A DNA stretch of 64,000 bases from Opisthorchis felineus (Eukaryota > Platyhelminthes > Trematoda > Opisthorchiida > Opisthorchiidae): the NCBI GenBank assembly GCA_004794785.1, contig SJOL01009489.1, positions 373,068 to 437,067 of the forward strand. The letters are read 5' to 3'. The notes beneath the pieces were generated by a model. It had not been told where the DNA came from and did no database searches. It worked only from the letters and a program-made list of their open reading frames with translations. The position numbers and the translations under genes were made by a program. Shown here piece by piece: positions 37,101 to 49,100 of this stretch (positions within the stretch are counted from its first letter, which is position 1; each line of letters begins with the position of its first letter).

Positions 37101-40100
37101 TTACTGAATGCTCTTCCACCCCTGTCGAATCTGAGATGACTTAACGCATAAGAGACATACCAAAACGTGTACTGTCTGCCTGTGTCCAACAAACTTGGAA
37201 TTCTACGTTTTTCGTGCAATGGATCAGTGTGTGGATCCTGGAACCTGTTGCTGTCCACTGGATGCATCAGAGAAACGTGTGTAACTACGCAGATTCTACG
37301 TTGAGATTAGAACCACCGTCCAGTGTTTTTTGTTCTCGTACCGATTTATGTCGCCGTATACCCTCTTGACATATCACACTACTCACAAGGTCGCTGAAAT
37401 CTCTCCGACAGCCCATTACCGGTTTCGTCCTTCTTGAGGCTCATCACACAGCCCCAATCCCAGAGTTTCCCTCGGCCTTATGTCCTACTTGAACACCCTA
37501 TTGCACGCAACTGGCGATCTACAGTTATTTGCAAATTACATTGGTGTTGACGGTAGACTCAGCTGAATTGCAATTGAATTGTCATTTACGACGTTCCGCA
37601 TACATTGAATGTGCTGAAAATGAGTATTTTGCCCATGGCGTACAATTTTGTATTCAAGAAGAACATAAACTTGGTGGAAACTTGGGAATTGTGCCTACGT
37701 GACGAATGCCGGAACCGGTAGTAGGCTGCGGAAGAGCTTTCAGCAGTCACCAGACTGCTGAAAAGAAAATTTTGAAAAAGTCAAACATTAGTGAGAATGC
37801 GTGGTGTTGCTTCGTTGAGGAATGAAAACTTGGCATCAGAAGTACTTCCTGAAAGAGTTCAATCCTACTTTTATTGCGCCAAACAGCTTTTTATCTCACG
37901 AGATCTTTTGGGTTAGAATTAGTATTCGCGTAGGCGCTGAAATGGAAATCGGAAGACTTTCTTCGTGTGTAGAAAAACTCAAAAGTCCACAATAGCTTAG
38001 CTACACTGGCGAATGCAGATGGTTGGTGAAAAAGCCGGCTTTGTATGAGGCCATGCGTGTTACCTCATTCTGCTACGCCTTCAAGAATCAGAATGAATAA
38101 CCGGAAATGATAGGTAAAAGGTACGCGCGACTTGACAACACAGCGTCGCTTCGAGGTTTTTTCTAGATTGCCTTTTTATGTATCTTGTCCGGTTCAGCGT
38201 GGTGCCTCTAACCTAATTCCTATGGGAGTTTTAGCAATAAACCCAGAGGAGATTTGATAACTGATCCTGACGCAAGGGTTTTACAGTACGGTTAGATGGG
38301 TGATGAATAGAAAAGGACGGTTTAGTTGGAGTGTGTGCTAACATGGATGCTATTCACCCGGAAAATACACATAGGCTAATCGTAATGGGAATGCGCGTGA
38401 AAATGGGTTGAACGTCCCTAAAAGGAACTACTGGTGGGTCAACGTAATTCGCTATCTCCTTTTGTGATATCGTCACGCATGGTAGCTTGTAGCTTCAAAT
38501 AATGGGGCCTAGGTAATGCTTGGATCAGCACTCTATCCAGTGTTTATTTTTGCGTACAAATGCCTCTATTTAATCCCCACTTTCAACCAGGCAAAAAATG
38601 GAACATTTTCTAATCCAGATAAAAAAACGGCTGCACCTGATACAGAACCTCAGTACAGTTATGCGAAACTCAACAAGACCTACTTAAGCGAGGGCTTTTG
38701 AATGGGAACTAACGAGATAACCAGGTAGCCACTCAGCACGTAGGACAGTAATGCGTATTCTGAACCCTCGTAGTCAACAACAAGTCCACAATTAATCGGA
38801 TGAGAATAGTGTATGAGATGAATCCACAGAAAACAATGTGCGGTGTGCCAACTTACTTGTGCAGTAGGGTGATTTAGAAATGAATGAACTTTTTCGCTTG
38901 CTGAGTGCATTGTTAGCTTTAATATCTCCCCAAGAACGTTGCATCTTCCCAACTTGCTCCGTTGTTCTAAATCCATCGGGTCTATTGGGTCCGGTTTTGT
39001 TTTGTTTTTGTTCAAATAAGAGTTGGTCAGCCCCGCAACTTTGTGGTGGTTCATGTTGTTAAGACCAGTAGACCCACGTCTTAAAACTGCGCGATAGAAT
39101 TTCAAAGTCGGACAACTCTTGTGTTTTATGGCACGACGATACACATATGCGTAGATGTGTTCGTACGCCAATTAGTGTGTGGTCTACAGTGAAGCTGTCG
39201 GAGAGGTCTCAGCAACCTTACAAGTATTTTCCTTATAGGAACAGAAACGTTTGTCACAAGTAGTCCAAATGACTAATGTGGATATTCTTTTAAGGACACG
39301 GCAGAAGTTGTGACGGCTTTCAACCTCGGCTGAAAATTGACCCGAAACATCACGAGAGGCACAAAGCCTTCTCACTAACCGAACCGCTCGATTTCTGTTT
39401 TGCGGATTAAGCAAGTAGTACAACCTGTTTACATGTGCACATCAAAAGTGAATGGTCCATGTGCATTTTTAACGAAGGATATGTAATCCTGAAAGCTGGC
39501 AGTATCTCAAAGAAGATGGGGATACAAATCGTGTGTTATAAAAACAATCTCATTTCAACGCGTTTCCCTCCCTCAGTTGTAAACCTCTGGAAAAGCCACC
39601 CTCAGAGAAGAACACCCTCGGTTGGTTTCGGTATGCTTTTCCGAAGCTCTCAGAAGCAACCGCTTCTAATCAGTGATGATCCATATCACTTGATCATTTG
39701 ATCAAGCGACTGATTGTCCGGGGTGGTGCCCTCTCGAACGCTCTCGTCAACTGCGAAATGTGTTATACACGTAACGAATAAAAAGTAAGTAAACAAACTA
39801 ACTAGTGAAAATAAAGGAATTTCAGAAATTCAATATTCGAATTCTAACAGAAAAGATCAAAATACACGAGTAGGTCACGTGAACTAGGATAGACCAAACG
39901 CCTTCTTAACGTTTCTTGTAAACGCGAGTTCGCACCTGACTTATTAAGGACTTTACATAGATCTGTATCAAAATGTATTTTTTTATTTACAAGACTCAGC
40001 GGTGGGCCCAACTCTGACTCATCTTTTCATAGCAAAGATGGAGATAGGGGAATCGCGGCACAAAGACCAATACCAGCTTCAGTGAGAAAATATCTTTGAC

Positions 40101-43100
40101 GTAGCTCATCAGTGCCTCCGAATAGAAGTGCCTTTCATTCCAAATCCAGTGCTTCAAAACCCGAACTTCGCTCGTGAATGCGTGGACCACAACTCTGTCC
40201 TGGTAAACAGGTAGCCAGAAAAATCCGTACCTCTCAGTTGATCGTGAAATGCAGAGCCTCAAGGACAATTTGAAGACGTGGCAAGACGAAAACCGTGGAA
40301 GAGAAGAACGCATAACGCTGTTTAGTTGCTGAAAGACAGGAATGTGCGCCTACCACTGATCAGACGTCAGTCATAAGTGTTTGCGAAATCAAACGGTTAC
40401 CTCTTATCTCATCTACACAGGGAAAACTGAAAGGAGGCTCGAAATGCGGACGAAAAATATGTCCCTAGGTACATTATGAGCCCTTTCGAATGTATCCAAT
40501 GACCAGAATCCCTCTGCTATCGTGAAACACCTCATCCATTGGCAGGTTGACATTTCGTAAACCTTCGAAAGTGTCACAGTTAGTAAGAGAACCCGTCTAT
40601 TGATCTATGTTAAAGCTTTATTGTTCATACGATTTAGGACAGGCCCATTTTTAACGAAAAGTTCAAGCCACACATTGCGTTTACCATGGTTCGCGTGGCC
40701 CAGTGGTACATGGTTTACTACTCCGTCGGAATTTGAATTTCAAATTGCCGATATTGATTTGTGCGTTCGTTTATTCGTTACGCATCCAAGCGTATTGAGG
40801 TTGACAAGAGCGTTCGAAATAGTGCCATCCCATACAAACTATGTTCTTTTTTTCCGTCATATCTCAGGTCTATAAAGGGATTCAAGTGCTTTACATTTCA
40901 AATCAGAATGAACCTAACGTGAATTATGGATCTTGCACATTGGAGGATATGAACTAATATCTAGGGTTCATACGGAACTATTCCAGGCGAAATCGATTAG
41001 GTATGGCACATGTTTAAACGACGATATCGTTTTCGGTGTTGTTTTCGTTCTGGATAGGTTGCCCCAGTTCTGAAACAGGCTTCTTTTCTTAATTCGCCAT
41101 AGGTCCTCAGTCGTGTGAAGACCGTCGTGTTGGGTTCGACAGAATGTCATAGACTGTGACATTTGTTCGTTATCGTCGCCTAATGTAAGTTTAGCAATGT
41201 GAATAGTGATATTATAATGTGGCACGAAGGCAGACGGCTGGAAAAACGTTTGTTCACAAACACACAAACAATATCACTTGCTAGCGATCACTTGTACATC
41301 CTCAGGAATCAGAACCGCGATGCATTCCGGAATCGCCTGCTCACTGTGGGTGATGAACTCAATTCTAGGGGCTGAGGGAATGGAATATCTCCAGTTCCTG
41401 CAGACCCATCGTTCCTATTCGTGGCTCTCTGCCTCGGCCAGTCATTGCGTGCCTTCATTGTTGAGCCTCCTTAGGTGGCTACGAGCTATTGGTGTTATTT
41501 TGCGTCGCCGAGGTTTATCCTTCTTTGATTTCCGAGCCTCTTGGCCACCATTCCGAAACAGTAATCTGATGGTACCACTATTTCTCACGATAAGACAACT
41601 TATGTAGGATGGTTTGAGCAACAACAAAAACTATCTTCGATCGCGATGTGTAACATGCAGGTTGAATATATTGATGGACGTAAAAGGAGAAAGTTAAAAT
41701 TGAGAATGTTAACCTGTGTGTTGGAAGAATGGTACTGACCAAAGCGGGTGTAAAAATGTGCGTATCGTGGCCGAACTTATGCTGAGTGACAATGAAGGTC
41801 TCGCGAAAAGTAAGCAGGCAGAGGTGACAATAATTACTGGGAAGAGTATTTATTGAACAGTGGCACTTGGTTAGCGATCGATGAGGACTTCACCGTGGCG
41901 CTTATACGATTGAAGTTCCCTCACATCTCAGTTTGAATTTTCAAATTTTTTCTGTATGTCTATTAACATATTCAATGTGTGCGACGTGGTGAGGTTGAAA
42001 AGAATCTACGTAAACAATAAGCAAGTTAGTTCTACTTTATTCTGTTTTCTTGAGGACAGAGTGAATGTGAGTACAGAGTGGAAACAACGGCTAGACAGTC
42101 ATTAGGCCTATTTTTCTCACGCATTGGGACCGCTGCATACTGAAGGCGATGGATTTTGTGTAGGAGTGCGGTTGCCTACATTGCTACACTGTTTTTTGGC
42201 AGCCGACCATTGCGCTTCGTTCTGGCATTCGTATTCAGAGATACGACGGTAACCAAGTCTTCTATACTTCATTGCAAAATCGCAGAATGACCAAAGCAGA
42301 CTCATTCCCGACCTTCACAGAACTGTGTAAAAGGACCCTGCAAAGAAAGAGGTGCACTAGAATGCTGTGTGCAACCTAAACAACTTAACCCATAAAATTT
42401 CTTAGTTTTTTTTCCGAAGGCCTAGAGTTTCTCTGAACGTGACACAGTTTGTCTTTTACGACCATCGTAACCTCTATGAAAAGATTTTAAATAAATAAGC
42501 GTCCACCAAGCTGAACCATGTTGACCTACCGATCTAATCGGTGGCTGACTGAAGTAAGTCACTCGTTGTAGTTTGAGAATCCGGTCAGTCCGGGTATGAG
42601 GTAGGGTAGGGTCATCCGAACCCCGATGACATTTTCCGAAACCCGTGCATTTAATCAGATGCATATGTGAACAGCTACGACTAATTCACCGCCCTGATGT
42701 CGTTGCTTTTGAGCTCGAGGCAGCTCAGTGGTTAAGGCTCGAACTTAGTGACCAGAAGGTCCGTGGTTCAAGCCCGACCTCTGCATCTCTACTGCTCCTG
42801 TCAGGGCTTGGCCAACCTGGCACTATCTCAGCCCTCGAGCTTCCTTCTGGCAGTATGGCAGCTAAGCGCCGAAAGAGTGTTACAGCTGATGGATTTTTTA
42901 TTATATTAGTCAAACGCAGGAGTTCTGATTTTCAAGATAGACAATTAAACGCCTCTCATGGCCTTGACGACTGCGTAATGTGATTCGTGTTCTAAAACTC
43001 CCATTCCAAAATACCGAGTGGTCTCTAAATGATAGAAAATTTACAAAAGACAAGCAATGGTGACAATTCTACTCACCTCTATCCGTTTCCGTAGCAGCGG

Positions 43101-46100
43101 GATTACTTGGCGGGCCAGTGTGTTCTCCTGCTTTAGTGCACTCATGTGAGAGACGGCCTCACGCAAATCCTTGATATAGTTAACAGACAGTCGGAGTACG
43201 CTTCCTTTGTTGCGTCGGCCATCACTAGAGCCCAACATCACCAAGCAATGGTATGAAATAAAAAGGCGCGGGAAAGGAAATTTTAAACAAGATTTTCCGA
43301 AATCAGATGATCAACTTAAAGAACAACTAACAGCTACTCGTTAGTTTGCCTTTTTTGCCGGACGCCAATGTTGGAAAACTAAGGACATTTCAACAGTACG
43401 CTCCAGTTGGGAGGCAAATTTCTGTGGGTTCGAAACAATGAGGCGTGCAAACCGGTAGGCGTATCTGGCATCGGTGGAAAGCTATTCACTCTCATTCTAT
43501 TCAGATTACCTAACATGAGGAAAGACTTGAGAAGCAGGGGAGAATGTTGTTGAAAAGTTAGCCAGTCATCTGGAAAACAAGGGTATCAATCCGTACAAAG
43601 TAGCGAGTTACGGAAAAATTTCCAATCTCAAGTAAGTTTTCATTCAGCGTATTCGTACCACATGATGCCAAAATCCTGGCAAGTAGGTGAAACAGGAAAA
43701 ATACCCTGGTTTTCGGCTTTCACCTGCGCTGATAATACTATGAAATTGTACTCATATCTACCGTGTGGAAATATGAGGCAGTGGGAATCCGAACAATTTT
43801 TGAACTTTCGAAAAATTTTAGCTAACGAATCGAGTTTTAATAAAGGAGCACTGACAAAAGCGTTAATGAACCGATAACATTATGTCAAAGAACATACGTA
43901 ATTACCGTTCGCTCGAATGAACGAGGAAGAGAAGGAGAGTATGTCCCACGTGAGATGAGTTGTTCTGGAAGTCAGGCGAGATACAAGCGAAGATGGAGGA
44001 CTGAAGTTCTAAAGTCTCTGAGGCTCACGCGCAATTGGGGTAGGAAGAGTGATCAACTTTTCGAACATATTTATTCAACAACCCACTTTCCGCTTGCACC
44101 GAGGAAGTGAAATGCTTGGTCTCTCGTGAGGGACAACCTCAGAGAAGAAGGAAGACGGTCGCGCACTAGGTCTCGGCTAGCGGAAAAGCATTGGTGTGGG
44201 TATACCAAAGGTAGCCCTGAAACTTCAGTTGGTACCGTTCAAGTTAGTTTAGAGTTTACGACCGCTGAGCAACACTTCGGTTTATTATTTCTATCCGTAG
44301 TGGGATGCCTGCAGCATAACCCATAGGCATCTCAACGCCCTATCGTTCTGTTTTTGGAAACGATTACCGAATATCAAATAATCTGAACATTTGCCAACAT
44401 CGTCAGCCAAAGATTACCAGGTTGAGATTACCAGTCAGCGTAACTTAAGTGTTCTGAAGTTCACGGAACCTGATACACTTGATAAATCTAGCCTAACTTC
44501 GATGTACAACAGACACCAGATGCCAGTTTTCTTGTGAGTTCGATCACCTCCCTGCTGAACAGGTTTGCCTACAGTGATCGGAACTCTTCCCTTAGCGTTG
44601 TCACGTCACCACTACTCAACCAGATTAGATTCCACATACAACCTATTCGATTTCGGTCGTATTAAGAGTAGTCCCAAACGTGATGTGACTCGAACGAATG
44701 TGGCAAGCACACTAGTTCGTATATCGACTGATCGATTTAATGTGTGGATACTACAAAACCCCGTATTTTGTTCATGGTAATTTGGTACCAAACAGGCTAA
44801 TAAGAAGTAAATGTACCTCCCAGTTATTTTTTAGCTGTTTGAACTACTGAAGACCATTTTTTAAAATAAATTTTCCCAATCGACGAAGTACGAACCATAC
44901 CTCAGGCCTTTATACCACTAGACAAAACTGAACTGCACGGCACCCCGTGTACGTGTGGACATTGTGTTGCTCCAAAACACACTAATGTATATTGTGTGCA
45001 GAGCGAGAACCAAACGGGGAACTCTTCGGTTTCACATGCTGAGACAACGCGGATCTGCTTGAACCGTTGCATCTGCCTGAATACTCATGCCGTGTGTTGA
45101 GCGGAAAAACTCAACACCATTTTTCAAGCAGTTGTTGGACGCATTCTTGCGATACAGCTGGGTGTAGGATATATTCCGTTTGCACGTACACCTTCCCAGT
45201 TTCCTGTTGAATGATAGCTACCACCGAATGCCGTGTGAATACGCATATGTGGATGGTACTCAATTGCTTTCTATCGATGCATACACAAGAAGTCGCCTGG
45301 TGTTTTGGCAAGCTGAACACTCTTGCACTCAACTCTTATCCAGCCAATGAGCCACGTAGTCTGAGTGAACTACTGACGACCCATGTGGTGCTTGGTGACT
45401 TCGATCACTGCTTGTGCACGGGGGCTTAACAGTATCCTAAGTTCAAAAATGCTCCGCAGACGGAGGAGCTCTGACAAACGGGGTAACCATTTGAACCTAC
45501 ACTTCACTGAACCCAGCAACAGCAGCATATAGCAACCGCAGGCAAGAGCGGACCATCCGACCCTTCTATTGTAGAGCATGAGACCAGGATTTGCGCCACT
45601 CTGGTAGAAATATGAAAAACCCGTGAGTGAATAGCAGTTCCTCCAGCCAAACTGAAAAGAAACCAGTTCATTGAGGTCAGTTCTATGCCTTGTGCTCTGC
45701 CCATCGTGAATTTCACTTTACGAGATCGGAATTAGGGTGTTATGACCTAAACAGGAATGTACTCCCTGTAAGCGAATTGTTGGTTCGCAGTCAGTTCGAC
45801 TGAGACAGCGACCGTATAGAAGGCGCACCTGGATGAGTGTAAAGCAGGGACAGTGCTACATAGCCGCTCAGTATTCGCACAATGGAAGTGAATTCTCGAA
45901 AGCTACGACGTTTGCAAGGTTACCACTTCATACTGAAGCATTTCTATGTATAATGTATGTGAACAACATCAAGAATAGTTGGCAGTCGGAAGACTCTTAT
46001 GAACTCATCAGCTGAAACTAAGCGGTGTTGGTTACTTGATGAGAAAAATCCATTTTTTAAGCTAACGAAGCTTTAGCTCAGATTTTCCGGAGTCCGCATA

Positions 46101-49100
46101 TAACGTACTAACCAGTAATGCTTCGAACAGCTCTCACAATTATGCACGGCAGTCATAGCTTAAAAGTCTTGTCATGACTTCACAAGGCTTACACTGGAGA
46201 ATCATGGTTAGTTTCCTGGCACAACACTACAGTATGTTGTTGCATGATCCAGATATGTAAACGCGCTAGCCTTCAGCACGTGCCAGGAAACCAGTTTTTT
46301 AAGCTTATATGTGGGTTGGAATATCTCTTGGCCGAGATTCGAGAAGGTGAAACAGACAGGGATATAGAGAGCAGAGCGGATACGGTATTCAAATTCATCC
46401 AGAGTTATATCCTTTTGATTGGAGACGATACACAATGGGTGGTATTTGTTGTCCTTGCATGCCTGTGGGATCGCCGCAAGTTATCCGTACTTCTGTCAGT
46501 GAGAATCCCCTATAAAGAGGACCTGGTCCCAGAAAAAGGGGAATCACCCTAGCATGGGATTTTTCTCTACTACCTACGCCACCAATCCTAGTGATGACCC
46601 ATTGTAAGTCCTTTCGATCTCGGTATAGCATTTACTTACTTGCCTTTTTTCACTTGTGCGCACACTAGTCGACGGCATCATTGTCTCGTTTGTTAGTCTT
46701 TCCCAGTTCGCTTGGCGATCCGTTCGTTCGTTCCTTCATCCCATCTAGCTCTCCTTTGAGAACTGCTTCTAGTTAATCGTTTCTATAATTTTGCATTTAG
46801 AGTAGTGTGGTGTGCCAGCACGACAATGTGTGGGATGTCGCTTTAATGGCAGTGCCGGTTGGAAGTAACTGGACCGCTGAATGATACTATCTAATGAGGA
46901 GTGCGCGTTTATTCTGAGCTAGTTGCTACAAGACTCCTCGGATTCTACACAATAACGATACTGATTTATTTCTGTTCTTGTCTGAAAGATGAAGTATACA
47001 TTGAGAATAAACCGTGAGAGTTCATAGGTGGTCTGTCTACCAATCGGTCAGAGAGAACAGCACACTAATGAGTGACCTTACGTTCAGGTGAAGGTCATTC
47101 CAACATTCTCATCTGTCTGAATGCGAGATAACACGTATAAGTCCACCAAGGAAGCATACACACAAAATCAATCAATTTATCGTATTCCTAATTGTGTTCG
47201 ACTGTTATTATTTTCTATTCAAACATGACCCATACTGTGTGAGTGATTGTTTCACACTACGCGTCGGGCAGATCCGTCGTTGGTCACGAATATGCACACT
47301 TAGTTGTTCACTGAAGACGGTAATACATTCAGATACCTATAATGATGCTGCTATTTCACAGGGTAACTTTGGAAGTATTCCGCGTTGCAGTGTTTGGATT
47401 GGCGCTGCCCCAAATTTTTTGAGAACCTAACAAAATGTGAACCACCAACGACAACAACCTATGAGTAGCTCAGAAGGGAGAATAATTTACACGACGAGTG
47501 AACCTTCCACCTGAGAAGCCGCCAGTCGAGGAACCAGTCACCACGTGGCCGCGACGCGAATTCCGCGACTGAGGGATAAGAGGTGCTGCATCCTAAGTGC
47601 GGGTTAATCACACTATTGATCAGCCACTCGTGACCGAACGGTTAAGTGTTCATGCTAACCGGGTTCGAAACTCCCTGGAGTTTCGTCATGTGCGCACCGC
47701 TGATGATTCGACTACGTGCGTTAGTTACTAAGTGAGAGCTGTTCAATACTTGCGGCTACGGATATGAGTCATGAGTATGGCTGAGAACTGGCGGACTGAA
47801 CCAAAAGTCTGAATTCCTTGAGATCACAAGTCCCTCGAGGCCCCAGAAGTTGATTCATTTGCTTACCATAAAACTCGACAGGATCACAAAATCTGTGCTT
47901 GTCTTGAACCGGTTTTCCAGCACACTAAATCAATGACGCATCTAAAGTTGGAGATTGTGAATGGAGTGGGAAGAAAACTGCCACACAGAAAGGGGACAAG
48001 CAAACAAACTCACACGTCCCGATACAACTCAGGAGGTAGCAGACTGCTGAGATAAACGATTTGTGAGTTGATGTAGTCTCGGCGCTTCCGTTCGACTGAA
48101 CAAAGGGAAGAGGAGACATAGAAGGATAGGTAGTGCAAAACCAACAAAAAAGGACACCAAAAACTCAACTATGGAAAAGCTCGACCACATTAGGGTTATT
48201 CTACTGAAAGCATACGAAGTAGAGAGTACTCTGAACAGCGGTCAAAAGCGCCGATAACAACCTGGCGGCGTAAGGAAACATACACACACTGCATCAAAAC
48301 TCGGTCGTTGATGGAGTCGTTGTAGAGTATCCTTTTCGACAATGACTGATATCGTCGAGTTAAGGCGACTGACCATAACAGGCGAGGAAATTTAGTTAGA
48401 CTGTAGAACACTCCTCTATGCCTCTCCATAGCGAACCACAGAAAGCGAAAACCCTGTACCAAGGAACAAATCACCATACACATCATAATTATTTGATATC
48501 CCGCTATGGTTCACGGTAATCCAGAAGTTACATAAAATGAGGAAACGCAGAACAACTTGATATTCGGGTTACTGTTTTGGCACACTGTCACGCGTGCCAT
48601 GTAGTTGGACTGCGAATGTTCAGTGTTCGCGTCTAGTTGGGAGCCACAAAAACTACTCTTCCGTAATACCCTGAGCAAACTAACATGGTCTTATTGAGGA
48701 TAGTACAGCATGAGGCTATCTCTTCTAGGTCAAATCAAGCTAAAAAAAATCAACGGCAAACAACCAGACTATTCGTTAGAACTGACATGGCATTTGAAAC
48801 AGTTGTGGGGTTGGGATATGCTTGTCTGGCCACTGATACAAGGCGTTTCTGAATATACAGTTTCGGCTTGTAAATACGTTTGCCAGTGTGGATTCATCCA
48901 TTAGCTTTTCTCAACCCTGGTGGAACCTCATCAGTGTTTGAACGATGCCCAAATTCCTGCAATGAACAAGTGGGCTAGAATTGAATAGTAGAGAAAACCA
49001 GTGAGAATGTGTTCAGATATCCCCGTTTGGATAGCTACCTCTTTGTTTCACCGGTACATTTGCCTCAAGAGGAGGGGGGGACTGATATACACAAATAAAA

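Larger units (their letters stand above)
35947..43076 (-). other. Intron C-D of the bHLH-zipper gene
   Basis: An intron of about 7.1 kb. It carries a foldback element (37376-37752), a fragment of one (39188-39228) and a plus-orientation SINE (42713-42890). A 163-codon minus-strand frame at 38680-39171 has no recognisable domain, and I do not call it a gene. Confidence 0.7.

Noticed and set aside
38680..39171. 163-codon minus-strand frame in intron C-D
   Set aside because: No recognisable motif, and it overlaps foldback-derived sequence at one end.
42645..42983. 112-codon plus-strand frame
   Set aside because: It is a translation through SINE family 1.
48029..48095. Shorter version of exon B using the donor gttgta
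   Set aside because: It keeps the frame, but the consensus donor gtgagt 15 bases further on is far better and leaves a loop length nearer to the family.
48196..48486. Minus-strand frame containing SINDRV, reminiscent of bHLH helix 1
   Set aside because: The residues around it do not fit a basic region or helix, while the true exon 48014-48095 fits on both sides with correct phases.
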